This document shows positions 7,496 through 15,734 of a stretch of 44,702 nt of DNA, piece by piece. Source of the DNA: a virus; IMG/VR virus record IMGVR_UViG_3300033553_000300, positions 1 to 44,702 of that record; one strand, 5' to 3'. Both the position numbers and the translations under genes were made by a program. Each line of letters starts with the position of its first letter. The first letter of the stretch is position 1. The notes under the pieces were generated by a model that saw only the letters and a list, made by a program, of their open reading frames with translations, did no database searches and was not told where the DNA came from.

Positions 7496-8707
7496 ATGGC
7501 TATTCTCGGCTTACGTGGTACAGGTGATTTTGGAACGGACGAACGTCCGAAGTCTTTTCGTGAATCAATCTTGTGGAGGGAGCCTAACGGCGAAGCCCCT
7601 CTGACTGCTCTGATGAGCAAAATGCGTAAGGGCAGTTTGACTGACCCTGAGCACAGCTGGTGGGAAGAAGATCTTGAAGTCACTCGGCTGCAGCTGAATG
7701 ATGCAACTGATATGACTGCAGGTGACACTGCTGTTGTCGTGGACGCCGGTGCGTATAACCTGGTTCCCGGCGATATCCTGATGGTGGAGAAGGAGTCAAC
7801 TGAAACTACTTCGTATACTGCGGAGCTGGTGAAGGTTGCTGCGAATCCTACGTCGGATACAGAGTTCACTATCGTGCGTGGCTACGCAGGAACAACTGCA
7901 GCCGCCATCACCGATGGGGATTATTTCCTGAAGATCAGTACTTCCTTCGCGGAAGGTTCAGGTAGTCCGAACTCCTCAACTCGTAACCCTACCAAGCTGT
8001 TCAACTATGCGCAGATTTGGAAGACCTCTTACGAGCTGACCAACACCGCCAAGAAAACCAAGTTCCGTACTGGCGATCCTCTGAAGAATGATAAGATTCG
8101 GAAGATGTTCGATCACTCAGTGACGTTGGAACTCAGTGCGCTCTTCGGTGTCCGCAATGAAACTACCGGCGCGAACGGCAAGCCTGAGCGGAGCATGGGT
8201 GGCCTGTTGTATATGCTGCAACAGTATCATGGAACCGGCGGCTTCAAGCGGTACACTGCAGCGGTGACGTACAATACCCTGTTGGATGATATCTATCAGG
8301 TATTTGATTACAACATCCGTGGAGCTGGAAGCGGTAACGAGCGTCTGGTACTCCTGGGTAATGGTGCGCTGAATGAGCTGAACAAGCTTATGACAGCCTC
8401 CGGTCAGGTGCAATTCAAGGAAGTCATCACCGTGTATGGGATGAATCTTACAAAGATCATTCTTCCGCAGGGTACGCTTTACTTGAAGACGCATCCGCTG
8501 TTGAACCGTCTTCCAGCGTTCACCAACTCTGCCTTCATCATCAATCCTCCTGGCCTGAACTGGCGTGCGCTTCGTGATACGAAGTCAGAAACCAACATTC
8601 AGCTCCCTGGAATGGATACCGAGAAGGGGCAGTGGCTGACTGAAGGTTTGATTGAGTTCAATCACCTGCAGACGTTTAAGTACCTGGGCAACATCTCCTC
8701 TACCTAA
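7496..8707 (+). CDS. Major capsid protein
   Basis: 403 aa. It forms the icosahedral shell. Position after the scaffold and before the terminator, and the sequence style (N-terminal WREPNGEAPLTALMSKM and SWWEEDLEVTRLQL, a mid-protein beta insertion, then TLELSALFGVRN and the QYHGTGGF loop) resemble the DUF5309/SU10-type capsid proteins with an HK97 fold. The family name is from memory and not verified. AGGAG lies 7 bases before the ATG. The rho-independent terminator 24 bp after the stop suggests a strong head-gene transcript ends here. Confidence 0.88.
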   Translation: MAILGLRGTGDFGTDERPKSFRESILWREPNGEAPLTALMSKMRKGSLTDPEHSWWEEDLEVTRLQLNDATDMTAGDTAVVVDAGAYNLVPGDILMVEKESTETTSYTAELVKVAANPTSDTEFTIVRGYAGTTAAAITDGDYFLKISTSFAEGSGSPNSSTRNPTKLFNYAQIWKTSYELTNTAKKTKFRTGDPLKNDKIRKMFDHSVTLELSALFGVRNETTGANGKPERSMGGLLYMLQQYHGTGGFKRYTAAVTYNTLLDDIYQVFDYNIRGAGSGNERLVLLGNGALNELNKLMTASGQVQFKEVITVYGMNLTKIILPQGTLYLKTHPLLNRLPAFTNSAFIINPPGLNWRALRDTKSETNIQLPGMDTEKGQWLTEGLIEFNHLQTFKYLGNISST

Positions 8708-8730
8708 GGGATGGGGTGACGCAAAAGGAG

Positions 8731-8771
8731 AAAAAGAAAAGGGAGTCCTTAACGGGGTTCCCTTTTTCTTT
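8731..8771 (+). terminator. Rho-independent terminator after capsid gene
   Basis: GGGAGTCC (8741-8748) pairs with GGGGTTCCC (8754-8762) with two wobble pairs. The stem is extended by AAAAAGAAAA against TTTTTCTTT, which also gives the U-tract. It separates the head genes from the lysis-type genes and tail genes. Confidence 0.85.
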
Positions 8772-8796
8772 ATCAGATTTGTGAAGGGGAAGTTGT

Positions 8797-9162
8797 ATGA
8801 CGCACCATGAGGATGTTAGATCAGACGAGGAAGTTGCGGGTGATTCTAATTTACACAAAAAGGTGGAGAAAGCTATCGAACTTACGGAGCGCGTACAAGC
8901 TGAACTATGCGCTTTGTCTAAGATGACGAACAGGCAAGCATCTATGATCTCGAAACAAGCTGAGATGCAGGAGAAGCAAGCTCAGATGATTGCTCAGATG
9001 TGGGATGATATAAAACCTGTTCTCACTTCGGCTCAGCAAAAAGAACGCCTCAAGCAGGAGATTATGCAGAAGATAATCTCTGGAGGAGTTTGGGGAACGG
9101 TGGTAGGGCTTTTCCTCCTGATATGGGAAGGGCTTAAATTTTATCTAAGAAAGGGTTCATGA
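8797..9162 (+). CDS. Coiled-coil membrane protein, XhlA-like lysis candidate
   Basis: 121 aa. Residues 18-90 form a charged, Gln- and Met-rich coiled coil; residues 95-112 (GGVWGTVVGLFLLIWEG) form one membrane segment, followed by the basic tail KFYLRKGS. This layout, a cytoplasmic coiled coil with a C-terminal anchor, is that of XhlA/DUF1515-type phage proteins that assist holins. It lies 1 bp upstream of the holin-like gene, with AAGGGGAAG upstream. A second holin or antiholin is an alternative. Confidence 0.6.
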   Translation: MTHHEDVRSDEEVAGDSNLHKKVEKAIELTERVQAELCALSKMTNRQASMISKQAEMQEKQAQMIAQMWDDIKPVLTSAQQKERLKQEIMQKIISGGVWGTVVGLFLLIWEGLKFYLRKGS

Positions 9163-9163
9163 C

Positions 9164-9718
9164 ATGGCTATACTGGCGACGATTGGCTTAGCGACTTCTA
9201 TCCTTAAGGCGACTGGCCTTGGGGAGAAGATTGGAAACTGGATCGGGGGGGACACCGGTGAACAGGCGGCTAAAAAGATTCTTGATACAGCGCAAGAAGT
9301 CACAAATGCAACGTCGCCGGAGACGGCTGCAGAAGTAATCTCGAAGGACCCAAAGCTGGCGGCAGAACTTAAGCAAGCTCTGATCTCTCAAGAGACAGAG
9401 ATTGTTAAGTTGCATCTTGCTGATGTGCAGGATGCGAGGGCGATGCAGATGCAGGCGATGACCTCGGATGACAAGTTCGTGCGAAGGTTTGTCCATTACC
9501 TAGCTGCCTGCTGGTCTGTTGCCGCGATCAGCTATATTTTCGCGATCTCGTTTCTTACTGTCCCGGAGGACTCATTGCGTTTCGTAGATACTGTTCTCGG
9601 GTTTATACTTGGGACAATTATAGCGCAGATCTTGAATTTCTTTTTTGGTAGCTCTAAAGGCAGTTCTGATAAAACGGCCATGATTAAAGACCAGATGAAT
9701 CAGATGATGCGGAAATAA
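9164..9718 (+). CDS. Holin of the 3TM type
   Basis: 184 aa. It resembles the GTA-type three-TM holin family, which permeabilises the inner membrane for endolysin release. It has an N-terminal amphipathic helix, a soluble helical part containing DPKLAAELKQAL and a DVQDARAMQM segment, then membrane segments at about 109-131 (FVHYLAACWSVAAISYIFAI) and 140-162 (LGFILGTIIAQILNFFFG), and a short charged tail. It is coupled to the preceding coiled-coil membrane protein. The endolysin is not adjacent but lies at 35733-36185 on the other strand. The stop codon lies within a 41-bp palindromic element. Confidence 0.75.
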   Translation: MAILATIGLATSILKATGLGEKIGNWIGGDTGEQAAKKILDTAQEVTNATSPETAAEVISKDPKLAAELKQALISQETEIVKLHLADVQDARAMQMQAMTSDDKFVRRFVHYLAACWSVAAISYIFAISFLTVPEDSLRFVDTVLGFILGTIIAQILNFFFGSSKGSSDKTAMIKDQMNQMMRK

Positions 9719-9754
9719 TTGTATAGTTGCCAAACTAGCAATTACACAATTAAA
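9714..9754 (+). repeat. 41-bp palindromic element, copy 2
   Basis: Outer arms TAATTGT (9716-9722) and ACAATTA (9746-9752), inner arms TTGC (9727-9730) and GCAA (9738-9741), loop CAAACTA. It covers the stop codon of the holin gene and ends immediately before GAGG, the Shine-Dalgarno site of the next gene. As RNA it would be a long hairpin just upstream of the ribosome-binding site. Confidence 0.85.
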
Positions 9755-9765
9755 GAGGATTAAAC

Positions 9766-10902
9766 ATGCCAGCTAATATCAAACTAAGTACCCTTTCCGT
9801 TAAGCCTATCCGTCTTCCTACAGGGCGACTAAACACGCAGATAGACTATAGGGATGGGGTTGCCCCCGGAGGCGGAACTCTCCCGGCAGGAAGCATCATC
9901 TTCGAAGATAACTTCGACTCGCAGCCGGATTGGACTGCCGACGAAATCATCCTGGCGCCGAACGTGTTTGATCCTACCGCCGTTCCTCCAGGGTGGTATT
10001 ACGGCAACTCGCGTCCTTTGTGGTCTCCAGCAAAGACTGGCGAATTGGACAAGCACCCTGTAAGTGAAATCTTGGCAGTCAACTCGGGGAAAGCGAAGGG
10101 CAAGACTGGGAAGTCGTTTGTGAAGTGGCGGGAGTCCAGCACAAATGGTCAGTACAACTCTGACGGCATTCTGCTTAAATATTTTCCTGAAGGTCACGAC
10201 GAAATCTACGTTGAGTTTGAGATTATGCTTTCAGAGCTGATCTTTGACTTGGCTACTGGTGGTACGGCTGGTGCCACTAAAGTATTCCGGTGCTACTACT
10301 ACGACGAGACGACAGGAGAGCCTACTAATTATTTCAGCTCCAATACTCCGTTCCATGTCTGGGACTTGGCGCTTGATGATCAGTCCGCCTTCGGCTGCCG
10401 CAATTTCCAGAATTTCCGGGCACGTGGCGCGGCCCTCATTAAGGATTCCATACAGGCGGAGCTTGGCCGTGCGATGAATGGCGGGGATGTTTCCTTGGGA
10501 TACGCTGCAGCGTCTATGACTGGGAGGGCGGTAGGTGGCGGCGACCCAGAGCTAACAGATAGGCTTAATGGAGGCATCATTGGGGCAAGCCCAGTCCTCG
10601 CAAGACAGATATTCGGGGCGGAAGACGAATGGGTAAAGGTAGCATTCTACTACAAGATGAACTCCGCGCCCGGCGTGGAAGATGGTTTATTCATGCAATG
10701 GATAGACGACAAGCGTGTCGTCCTTGTAACAAAAGCGGCTTGGGTAGGCGCTGATGCTAGTATGGTTAAGTGGAACATGATCGGCATAGGTGGCAACAGT
10801 AAGGTTGACCGGTACTCGGAGGCTGTGCAGTACGAGGACTGGTTTTCTATTGATAACATTGCAGTTTATAATGGAATCCCCCCTAATAGAGGACTTGTCT
10901 AA
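9766..10902 (+). CDS. Putative lectin-fold virion protein
   Basis: 378 aa. I see FEDNFDSQPDW near residue 45, then alternating strands with many aromatic residues (IYVEFEIMLSE; WVKVAFYYKM; GLFMQWIDDK), as in concanavalin/LamG-type or polysaccharide-lyase-like beta-sandwiches. This is fold resemblance only. Position in the virion block, coupled by TAATG to the next Ig-like protein, suggests a decoration or host-surface-binding protein. It is the first gene after palindromic element copy 2 and has GAGG 8 bases upstream. Confidence 0.55.
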   Translation: MPANIKLSTLSVKPIRLPTGRLNTQIDYRDGVAPGGGTLPAGSIIFEDNFDSQPDWTADEIILAPNVFDPTAVPPGWYYGNSRPLWSPAKTGELDKHPVSEILAVNSGKAKGKTGKSFVKWRESSTNGQYNSDGILLKYFPEGHDEIYVEFEIMLSELIFDLATGGTAGATKVFRCYYYDETTGEPTNYFSSNTPFHVWDLALDDQSAFGCRNFQNFRARGAALIKDSIQAELGRAMNGGDVSLGYAAASMTGRAVGGGDPELTDRLNGGIIGASPVLARQIFGAEDEWVKVAFYYKMNSAPGVEDGLFMQWIDDKRVVLVTKAAWVGADASMVKWNMIGIGGNSKVDRYSEAVQYEDWFSIDNIAVYNGIPPNRGLV

Positions 10903-11675
10903 TGCCTTTAGAACTCAGAGTAAACCTCGCCCACGGCCCAAGCGTAGCGAACGACGCCAATTGGGTGCACCAAAACGTAAACGCTGATACCTTGGACGTT
11001 GTGGATTTCAACACCGGGCTCGCTACTGGCGTTGACATAATCCTTGGGACAATTTTCCAGAGCGCGGTAACGAGTGTCGGCGCTGGCGGTTCTGCTTGCT
11101 CGGGTGATGCGGCATGGGCTGGAAGCACCGCCAACCTCGGAGGGTGGGTACTAACCGCTTCTTGGAGTGACGTAGAGTACCAGAACTTAGACCCGGCTAA
11201 AAAGTACTGTGTTGAGTTTTACGGGCTGTCCTCCAGTGGCGGGCCAAAACCAATTGATACCAGAGTTAATGGTGGGGCTGTAGTAACTCTTCCAGATGTA
11301 GTACAAAATTTTACTGATGTAGCGCAGCATTTGGATATATCCCCTGATGTATCTGGAACGATAAAAGTAGAGTTTCAGGACGGCGGCGGCAGCGGTGTTA
11401 TATCAGCCATGCGCCTATATGAAGTTGCAGGACCTACGGTAACTCTCAATCAAACTGAACTTACCCCTGGCGGAACTATTTCAGGAACCTACAGCAATTT
11501 CTCAAGTACTCCGACTAGCCCGCTAACTCTCACAGATAGCAATGGCAACACAATCTCTGTCCCTGTGACAGTGGATAGCGGAGCCAAAACTTGGACTGGA
11601 ACAATGCCAGCACTTCCTACTTCCGGTAGCATTGCTGGATTGCTCTTCGGAAATATTGATGTGGAGCTGAGCTAA
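10902..11675 (+). CDS. Putative carbohydrate-binding/Ig-like virion protein
   Basis: 257 aa. Residues 1-175 look like a jelly-roll module (GGWVLTASWSDVEYQNLDP, then YCVEFYGLSSSG and TIKVEFQDGGG), similar in style to galactose-binding or CBM folds. Residues 178-257 look like an Ig-like domain (VTLNQTELTPGGTISGTYS). The family is not verified. Start and stop both overlap neighbours by TAATG, so it is translated together with the Ig-adaptor fusion. A surface or neck appendage role is inferred. Confidence 0.55.
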   Translation: MPLELRVNLAHGPSVANDANWVHQNVNADTLDVVDFNTGLATGVDIILGTIFQSAVTSVGAGGSACSGDAAWAGSTANLGGWVLTASWSDVEYQNLDPAKKYCVEFYGLSSSGGPKPIDTRVNGGAVVTLPDVVQNFTDVAQHLDISPDVSGTIKVEFQDGGGSGVISAMRLYEVAGPTVTLNQTELTPGGTISGTYSNFSSTPTSPLTLTDSNGNTISVPVTVDSGAKTWTGTMPALPTSGSIAGLLFGNIDVELS

Positions 11676-14641
11676 TGGCTACTCAAACTGTTCCCTACGT
11701 CGCGGCAGCGGGGAGAGCCTACACGACTTTAACTAGTTGGGCGGGCACTCTCTCCTTCTCCGTAACTCCGGTCTCTGGTGACCAGCTTGAACACTCTTCT
11801 GCCCTAACAGTAGCTGCTGATGGAACTTACACAGGGCCTGTTGGGACTTACGTATTTCACTTAATTACAGCCGCCGGCACTACCTATACTGCGGCTGCTA
11901 CTATCTCCGGGGCAGATACAATTGCTCCAGTGTTATCTGCGGCTTCCGCAGTGGCAACCTCCGCCACCACAGCGAGAGGACAAGTAACAACTGATGAAAT
12001 AGCTGGCACACTCTGGGGATATATTAGTGCAAACTCTTCTGAGTCCGAAGCCACTATTAAGGCAAATGGGGCCAGTAAAACTGTAGTAACAGCTACCACC
12101 TATTTTGATTTTACTACACTGACAGAGCGGGCCTCCTATTACGTACACTTTGTGCAGGATGATGCGGCAGGAACCCCGAACACCTCGAATGTGGTTCGCT
12201 CTTCCCTTTTCTCGACGCCGCAGAGTGGGGAGTTCGCTGCAACAACAATTCCCCTAGTGGCTCCAGCGGGGAAGACGCTCACTACCCTTGTAGCAGGATT
12301 TGATCCTTACATCTTTGAGCAGTGGCCTACCGGAGAGCCAGCTGCTGGCTGGAATCTTTTAACAAATACTGCTGACATGACAATTTCCGAACTTGGGAAT
12401 TTGCAAGATTTTGGTGAGGGGATTTTTCCGGTTTGGGTTGTCGATTTAAACGGCATTACTTACTACCAGACAATTGATACAACTGAGTTAGTTGGGGCTA
12501 ACGGCGCTACGATCTCAGCACTAGCTGTTCCTGCGGATGGCGTATATGAAACAGCTGATACTCTAACTTTCACTGCCACTTTCTCTCTTGTGATTACTGT
12601 TACAGGAACCCCTAGACTTGCCCTGGATATTGGTGGGACTGTTCGGTACGCGGATTATGTCTCAGGAACAGGTACCACAGATCTTGTCTTTACGCATACT
12701 GTACTGTCGGGGGATAATGATCTCGACGGTATAGCTGTGACAGGGCTGGGATTGAATGGAGGCACTCTTCTTGACAGTAACGGGAATCTGGCTCAACTAA
12801 CACTGCCAGCGGTAACTACGTCAGGAATTACTGTTGATACGTTGGCGCCAGCAGGGACAGTGGACTCGCTAACTACTAATGCGAGTCAGCCAGCAATAAC
12901 TGGCACCATTGATGATCCTGCGGCTACGATCGTAGTAAGTCCTGGCTCTGTCTCAGCAACTAACAATCAGGACGGAACGTGGTCACTCGCTGCTGGGCAG
13001 ATCACCGCTCTGTCCGCAGGCAACAACACAGTAACTGCAGTCTTTACTGACGCCTTTGCCCGGGTAAGTTCTGCCTCAGCGATAGTGATCCTTAATGTGA
13101 CAGCCCCGGTTGTTACTATTAATGCTCTATCCACAAGCGACAATACCCCGTTGGTAACTGGTACGTGTAACGTCAGCAATGCGTTGATTGAAGTCCTGGT
13201 TGAGGGGTTCACCTATACCACTGGAGTATCAAATGGTAACTGGTCTGTAGTAGTCACTAATGAGCTTTCAGTTGGGAGTAGAACGGCTACGGTGACTGCT
13301 ACTGATCCGGCCGGGAACAGCTCTCAAGATACTGCCACGTTAGAGATCACAGACGTACTTGGGCCCAACGCAACAGGAATTAGTATTCCTGCTCCAGGCA
13401 TTTACGCCGACGGAGTTGCGTTGGAGATAGCAGTAACTTTCGATGAAATAACTATTGTCACTGGCGCGCCAAGCATCGCGGTTCAGGTTGGGACGACTAC
13501 CAGAAATTGGGTCTATCAGTCTGGTTCTGGATTAACGCAGCTAGTATTCTCGTACACCACAGTCGTTGGTGATAACGCAACGCAAGGCCTAACCCTTGGC
13601 TCTCTACAGCTAAACGGCGGTACGATCAGGGATCAGTCTGGCAATGATGCTGGGCTTACTCTTCCAGCAGTTGATGCAAGCAACATTCTCATCGACACGG
13701 AAGCAGCTGTTATTACTGTCAATGCTCAGACAACGATTAACTCTGCGCCCGTTATTACAGGTACCTCAAGTGAGCAGACTGCCCAACTAACTCTGGTTGT
13801 TGCAGGAACTACCTATCATCCAGTTGTTTCAGCTGACGGAAGTTGGCAACAGCAGATTGGTAGTGTCGGAGTAGGCCAATGGGCAATGACGCTCGATGCG
13901 GTTGACTCTGCTGGCTATGTTTCCGTACAGGATACAGCGACTCTTCTCATTGAGGTTCCTGAAGAGCTAAGCGATCCCAACGAGCCAGACAGGCTGAGTC
14001 AGGCACTGCTTCTCTTGAAGAGAAGACTTGGACGGTATACGGCGAATCCGACTGAGCTGGATGATTTCATTCTTGATGAGTTGATTGCGGCGCAGACAAG
14101 ACTCGAGAATAAAGCGGTACTTCCTTGGTTCCTGAAAGCACGGATTAGTAACATTCAAACTACCCCAGGGCAAGAACATATAGTTCTCCCTTATGATTGG
14201 GTGCGGCTACGGGAGGACTGGGAAAAGCCGGTGCAACTCAACTATCAAGGGAAGTGGGCAAATCTAAACGTATACAGCTATGAGATGCTTTGGGAGAATA
14301 CCTCTTCCGAAAGCTCTGTTCCGACAGGCTGTGCCCAAGATGGAAGAACCATCGTGATGGGGCCTCCGCCGAATGCAGTTTACCAAATTAAGCTTGCCTA
14401 CTACAAGAGGGAGTACACGCTGAAACTGCAGAAGGTCACATCGAATGCTTGGTTGAAATACGCCTTCGATTTGATTGTGTCAGAAGCAGGTTTCATCTTG
14501 GCTAATAACTATCTGAAGAATCAAGAGGCGGCAGGGCAATTTGCTGCAGAAGTTAAACGCGCGGATCAAGACCTTCGTATGACAACTATTGCTTACGAAG
14601 TGGCCGCAATGGAAAGTTGGGAGCTAGCTAATGGCCGTTGA
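11675..14641 (+). CDS. Ig-like repeat protein fused to head-tail adaptor
   Basis: 988 aa in one open frame. Residues about 80-185 resemble a fibronectin-III-like domain. About 283-395 and 565-675 form a repeated pair, each with an ADGV/ADTL-type start and LQLNGGT-like strands. About 392-475, 478-562 and 679-760 resemble bacterial Ig domains with NNTVTAVFTD and TATVTATDPAGN strands. From about 766 the style changes to a helical protein (RLSQALLLLKRRLGRY, FILDELIAAQTRLENKA) with a beta insertion, resembling the P22 gp4-type adaptor that docks on the portal. Such adaptors are usually about 170-220 aa and stand alone. No start codon with a Shine-Dalgarno site was seen at the junction, so a true fusion is likely. 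Twelve adaptor copies would place twelve Ig arms around the neck (inference). Confidence 0.75.
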   Translation: MATQTVPYVAAAGRAYTTLTSWAGTLSFSVTPVSGDQLEHSSALTVAADGTYTGPVGTYVFHLITAAGTTYTAAATISGADTIAPVLSAASAVATSATTARGQVTTDEIAGTLWGYISANSSESEATIKANGASKTVVTATTYFDFTTLTERASYYVHFVQDDAAGTPNTSNVVRSSLFSTPQSGEFAATTIPLVAPAGKTLTTLVAGFDPYIFEQWPTGEPAAGWNLLTNTADMTISELGNLQDFGEGIFPVWVVDLNGITYYQTIDTTELVGANGATISALAVPADGVYETADTLTFTATFSLVITVTGTPRLALDIGGTVRYADYVSGTGTTDLVFTHTVLSGDNDLDGIAVTGLGLNGGTLLDSNGNLAQLTLPAVTTSGITVDTLAPAGTVDSLTTNASQPAITGTIDDPAATIVVSPGSVSATNNQDGTWSLAAGQITALSAGNNTVTAVFTDAFARVSSASAIVILNVTAPVVTINALSTSDNTPLVTGTCNVSNALIEVLVEGFTYTTGVSNGNWSVVVTNELSVGSRTATVTATDPAGNSSQDTATLEITDVLGPNATGISIPAPGIYADGVALEIAVTFDEITIVTGAPSIAVQVGTTTRNWVYQSGSGLTQLVFSYTTVVGDNATQGLTLGSLQLNGGTIRDQSGNDAGLTLPAVDASNILIDTEAAVITVNAQTTINSAPVITGTSSEQTAQLTLVVAGTTYHPVVSADGSWQQQIGSVGVGQWAMTLDAVDSAGYVSVQDTATLLIEVPEELSDPNEPDRLSQALLLLKRRLGRYTANPTELDDFILDELIAAQTRLENKAVLPWFLKARISNIQTTPGQEHIVLPYDWVRLREDWEKPVQLNYQGKWANLNVYSYEMLWENTSSESSVPTGCAQDGRTIVMGPPPNAVYQIKLAYYKREYTLKLQKVTSNAWLKYAFDLIVSEAGFILANNYLKNQEAAGQFAAEVKRADQDLRMTTIAYEVAAMESWELANGR

Positions 14642-15734
14642 AAACGCAACCACACCAGATGGGCTTGATGCGAATCTACCATCAGGATCAGACTTCAAAA
14701 GCGAAGGTGATAATCATCTTCGCCTACTGAAGGGCGTCATCAAAAATGTTTTGCAGGGGATCACCGGGAGAGCAACCTCCGGAGAAGCAGCTGACATAGC
14801 TACCCCAGTGAATACGAAGATCATGACCCCGCTTAGAGTCTTCGAGCAGGTCTCTGCGAGGGTGGCTACACAGGTAATAGCGGAGGGGGGAACTGATGAT
14901 TCTCGTGGGATGACGTCCCTTCGGACGAAGCAGTATGTCGACGCAAGGTTGGTGAGTAAAACTGTAGTAGAAGCTGGAGCCGATAATACAAAGCTCACTA
15001 CGGCTCTTCGCCTCAAGGAGTATATTGATGCGCGGATACCAAGTGAAACGGTAGCTGCAGCGGGCACTGACAATGTGGGGCTGCTTACTCCTCTCCGTGG
15101 CGCACAGCTTGCGCAAGCAAAGTTTGCCTTAAACTATACCGCGAAGATAGCTTCGCAGACGGTTTCCAACGACGGAACAGCCGATAATGTTACTGTGACC
15201 CCGCTGAAGGCTCGGGTAACCAGTGATGCTCGGTATCTGCGCTTGGCTCAGACTACCACCTTTACCCGGTCGATTCTGGATGATGCCGATGCCGCTGCTG
15301 TAAGGACAACTCTCGGGCTAAGCGCAGCCGCTACAGCGGTTGTGAGTTCTTCGGTTATCTCCACCAGTTCCGTAACTCTGGCTAATAGTTTGGCAGTGAA
15401 AACTGTTAGGGATTTGACTGTAGCAGCGCAAGCTACTGCTGAGGCTTCGGCAAGCCAAACCCAAGAAACGTTTGGAGCGCATAACGCTATGGTTATGGCC
15501 ATAGCCTTAGTAACTGTAAATTCTGGGGCTACCGTAAGTGGGGCTAATCTGCGTCCTGCCAGTATAGGTATTACTGCCAACAGTACACCTGAAGGTTCAA
15601 CTTACAGTGTTCAACAGCCCGCCGTAGGGAGTGCTCTCACTGGAACCTGGAGGAATCTTGGCGCCACCGTTCAGGCTTCCGGACTCAACAGTACCAGTGA
15701 CAGGTATGTTAGCTTGTTTATAAGGATCTCATAA
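14631..15734 (+). CDS. Tail fibre protein with 30-residue repeats
   Basis: 367 aa. After an N-terminal attachment region (1-48) come about five repeats of 28-32 residues at roughly 50-77, 78-106, 107-135, 136-168 and 172-203. Each carries a V-hydrophobic start, a GTD or GAD turn, a TPL/TSL/TAL-R segment and a YVDAR/YIDAR-like end. Residues 214-232 (ILDDADAAAVRTTLGLS) match the motif often found before fibre tips, and the rest is a beta-rich tip. Repeats of this kind form trimeric phage tail-fibre shafts. The gene overlaps the Ig-adaptor gene by 11 bp and the nozzle gene by 1 bp. Confidence 0.75.
   Translation: MAVENATTPDGLDANLPSGSDFKSEGDNHLRLLKGVIKNVLQGITGRATSGEAADIATPVNTKIMTPLRVFEQVSARVATQVIAEGGTDDSRGMTSLRTKQYVDARLVSKTVVEAGADNTKLTTALRLKEYIDARIPSETVAAAGTDNVGLLTPLRGAQLAQAKFALNYTAKIASQTVSNDGTADNVTVTPLKARVTSDARYLRLAQTTTFTRSILDDADAAAVRTTLGLSAAATAVVSSSVISTSSVTLANSLAVKTVRDLTVAAQATAEASASQTQETFGAHNAMVMAIALVTVNSGATVSGANLRPASIGITANSTPEGSTYSVQQPAVGSALTGTWRNLGATVQASGLNSTSDRYVSLFIRIS

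Noticed and set aside
14631-15734. Diversity-generating retroelement acting on the tail fibre gene
   Set aside because: No reverse transcriptase is present and no template/variable repeat pair was seen; the repeats are ordinary fibre-shaft protein repeats.
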